DNA of 64,000 nucleotides from Streptomyces seoulensis (GTDB lineage Bacteria; Actinomycetota; Actinomycetes; Streptomycetales; Streptomycetaceae), in NCBI RefSeq assembly GCF_022846655.1, contig NZ_AP025667.1, positions 5,865,001 to 5,929,000 of the forward strand, read 5' to 3'. The position numbers were made by a program, and so were the translations under genes. Positions 62,632 to 64,000 of this stretch are shown here, in pieces; position 1 is the stretch's first letter; each line of letters begins with the position of its first letter. Under the pieces are notes generated by a model that had not been told where the DNA came from, made no database searches, and saw only the letters and a program-made list of their open reading frames with translations.

Positions 62632-64000
62632 GTCCCGGCTCCCTTCTGCGGCGCGGGCGCGGGCGCGCCCGTCGCGGATGCGTGGCTGCCGACCGCGAAG
62701 GTGCTGCCCTCGACCCGGCCGATGTGCACGTCACCGTTGCTGATGTTGACGACCTTGCGGACGAACTCGCCCGTCTCGTAACCGGATTCGGCGAGCGCGG
62801 ACCGTACGCCGTCGGCCACCCGGTCCTGCACGCCCCGCAGATAGCGGGCGACGTCCATCTCCTGGAACAGCGAGCCGACGGGCGTGGAGCCCAGTTCGCG
62901 CACCGAGAGGGCGGGGCCGTCCGGGAGGGCGCCCGCGTAGCCGCCGGTCAGCAGCCGCCACCCGTACACCAGGCCCCGGCCGAGCTGGGCGAGGGCGCGG
63001 CCCGCCGAGCCCGGTACCAGGACGAGGGCGGTGACGGCCTTGCCGAGGGCGTTGTTGTTGCGGAACCGGTGGGCCGTCCGGTCGGCGTCCTTGAAGTCCT
63101 CGCGCACCGGCGTCAGCACGTGCGGGGCGATCTCCAGCATCAGCATGCCGCCCTGGGTGTGGACCCGGACGTACACGGTGACGACCAGTTCCTCCTCCCA
63201 GCCGCCGACCCGCACGCGCAGGAAGTGCCGCCGCTTCTCGGCGCCCTCCTCCACCGCCCGCGCCCGGTGCTCCTCGAACGCCTGCGGGGTGTACGGGGCC
63301 TGGTCACGGGTGAGCAGCCCCTCCACCGGGAGGAACACGCACTCGTCGATCTCCAGCCGGCGCAGCCGGTCCCGGACGCCGGGGCCCGCGTACTCGGCCG
63401 GGACCCGCAACTGCTCCAGCCGGGGCCGGATCTTCTCCAGGATCGCCCGGTTGCTGAGCGGCTGCCGCTCCTTCCTCAGCTCGTCCGGCTTGAGTTCGAC
63501 GGCCAGCACCCAGGTGTCGTACGCGTCTCCGGCGCCGCAGAACGGGCGTGCCTCGTGGTACATGACCAGCGGGGCGTGCTGCTCCAGCCGGACGCGCCGG
63601 CCCAGCCGCTGGAAGCGGGGGCCCGGTGCCTGCTCGGCGGGGTCGGAGGCGACGTCCGGGAAGCGCCGCGGGGAGAGCTCGGCCGCCAGGGCCCGGCTGA
63701 ACTGGGTGCGCTGGGCATGGACGCACACCGCGATCAGCGCGAGCACGACCAGCGCGAACCACGCCTGCCAGACCTCCACGGCGGGGCTGAGCGAGTCGGA
63801 GAAGTCCTCGGGGCTGCCGTACCCGTACGGGTCGTACGCCGGCTCGTCGGACGCGCCCCCGCCGAACGCGGAGAAGACGGTGAGGACGAACAGCGCGGCG
63901 AACCACGCGCGGCCCCACCACCGCGCCAGGAAGGCGAGGACCAGGCGGTACAGCGGCGGCCGTTCGGCCCGCCCGCGCAGCCACGGGGCGAGCGCGAGCC
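62628..64000 (-). CDS. Membrane protein with C-terminal IGxVxGSTFA motif, cut by right edge
   Basis: The frame is open to the right edge; the ATG-like GTG at 63779 is internal because LALAPWLRGRAERPPLYRLV and further residues precede it in frame. At least two transmembrane segments (WGRAWFAALFVLTVFSAF and WFALVVLALIAVCVHA) are followed by a ~380-residue cytosolic part with mixed helices and strands. The last 35 residues contain VHIGRVEGSTFAVGSHA (about 62679-62729) and a Pro/Ala tail. The stop overlaps the start of the small gene. No known domain was recognised. Confidence 0.75.
   Translation of the reverse strand, partial: LALAPWLRGRAERPPLYRLVLAFLARWWGRAWFAALFVLTVFSAFGGGASDEPAYDPYGYGSPEDFSDSLSPAVEVWQAWFALVVLALIAVCVHAQRTQFSRALAAELSPRRFPDVASDPAEQAPGPRFQRLGRRVRLEQHAPLVMYHEARPFCGAGDAYDTWVLAVELKPDELRKERQPLSNRAILEKIRPRLEQLRVPAEYAGPGVRDRLRRLEIDECVFLPVEGLLTRDQAPYTPQAFEEHRARAVEEGAEKRRHFLRVRVGGWEEELVVTVYVRVHTQGGMLMLEIAPHVLTPVREDFKDADRTAHRFRNNNALGKAVTALVLVPGSAGRALAQLGRGLVYGWRLLTGGYAGALPDGPALSVRELGSTPVGSLFQEMDVARYLRGVQDRVADGVRSALAESGYETGEFVRKVVNISNGDVHIGRVEGSTFAVGSHASATGAPAPAPQKGAGT

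Overview
The window is chromosomal DNA of a Streptomyces (or very close relative). GC is very high with strong third-position GC bias, GTG starts are common, ATGA/GTGA start-stop overlaps are frequent, and several families are typical of the genus (the SCO4848-type membrane protein, a DUF5753/DUF397 pair, DUF6716 and the 485-residue GlyA). From memory, the order of the recognisable genes (glyA, trpS, D-Ala-D-Ala carboxypeptidase, sdh, ECF sigma, acyl-CoA mutase, ulosonic-acid genes, nucleoside ABC operon, cdd, deoA) resembles the S. coelicolor SCO48xx region. That resemblance is inference and was not checked.

Layout. 1-403: the start of a Pro/Trp-rich gene cut by the left edge. 645-7752 (minus): a nucleoside uptake and salvage operon made of a BmpA-type lipoprotein, a double-cassette ATPase, two permeases, cytidine deaminase and thymidine phosphorylase. 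The ATPase has no in-frame ATG/GTG/TTG/CTG before its Walker A region apart from an internal CTG; the start that fits the ribosome binding site is ATC. 8051-10163: an M20 amidohydrolase and a methyltransferase. 10168-18535: a divergent cell-surface glycopolymer locus with a NeuB-type synthase, a NeuA-HAD fusion, four putative glycosyl/sialyl-type transferases and an O-acyltransferase. It most likely makes and decorates a nonulosonic-acid polymer of the KDN/teichulosonic-acid type.

18537-30268: a TetR/flavin monooxygenase pair with two clear operators, a LysE-type exporter, a stand-alone methylmalonyl-CoA-type mutase subunit, an L,D-transpeptidase, an ECF sigma/anti-sigma pair, three poorly characterised genes, a GH20 hexosaminidase and a degenerate OHCU-decarboxylase-like protein. 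30457-33849: sdhCDAB (complex II), closed by a strong terminator. 33998-41665: accessory and stress genes (Uma2, two VOC proteins, a TetR-controlled DUF/DCC operon, hemerythrin, two small ORFs, an XRE-DUF397 pair whose regulator carries a TTA codon, and a PIG-L deacetylase). 41666-49681: core and envelope genes (metallophosphoesterase, D-Ala-D-Ala carboxypeptidase, YihY protein, DprE2-like reductase, 2'-5' RNA ligase-like protein, trpS, glyA). glyA is preceded by a clear ZTP (pfl) riboswitch. 49893-53480: a YgiB/YgiC-like pair, a MocR regulator and a divergent AhpD-like protein. 53559-60713 (minus): a compact operon that turns choline into glycine betaine and imports betaine or choline (betB, betA, ATPase, fused double permease, binding protein).

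The right end (60936-64000, minus) holds three uncharacterised genes. Two of them overlap by ATGA and carry the same 17-residue glycine-centred motif, one at its C-terminus and one at its N-terminus. That arrangement resembles motif-paired (amyloid or prion-like) signalling partners and is the best candidate in this window for an undescribed system. A second genome-wide theme is leaderless transcription: eleven genes have a TANNNT-like -10 hexamer only 6-8 bases before the start codon.
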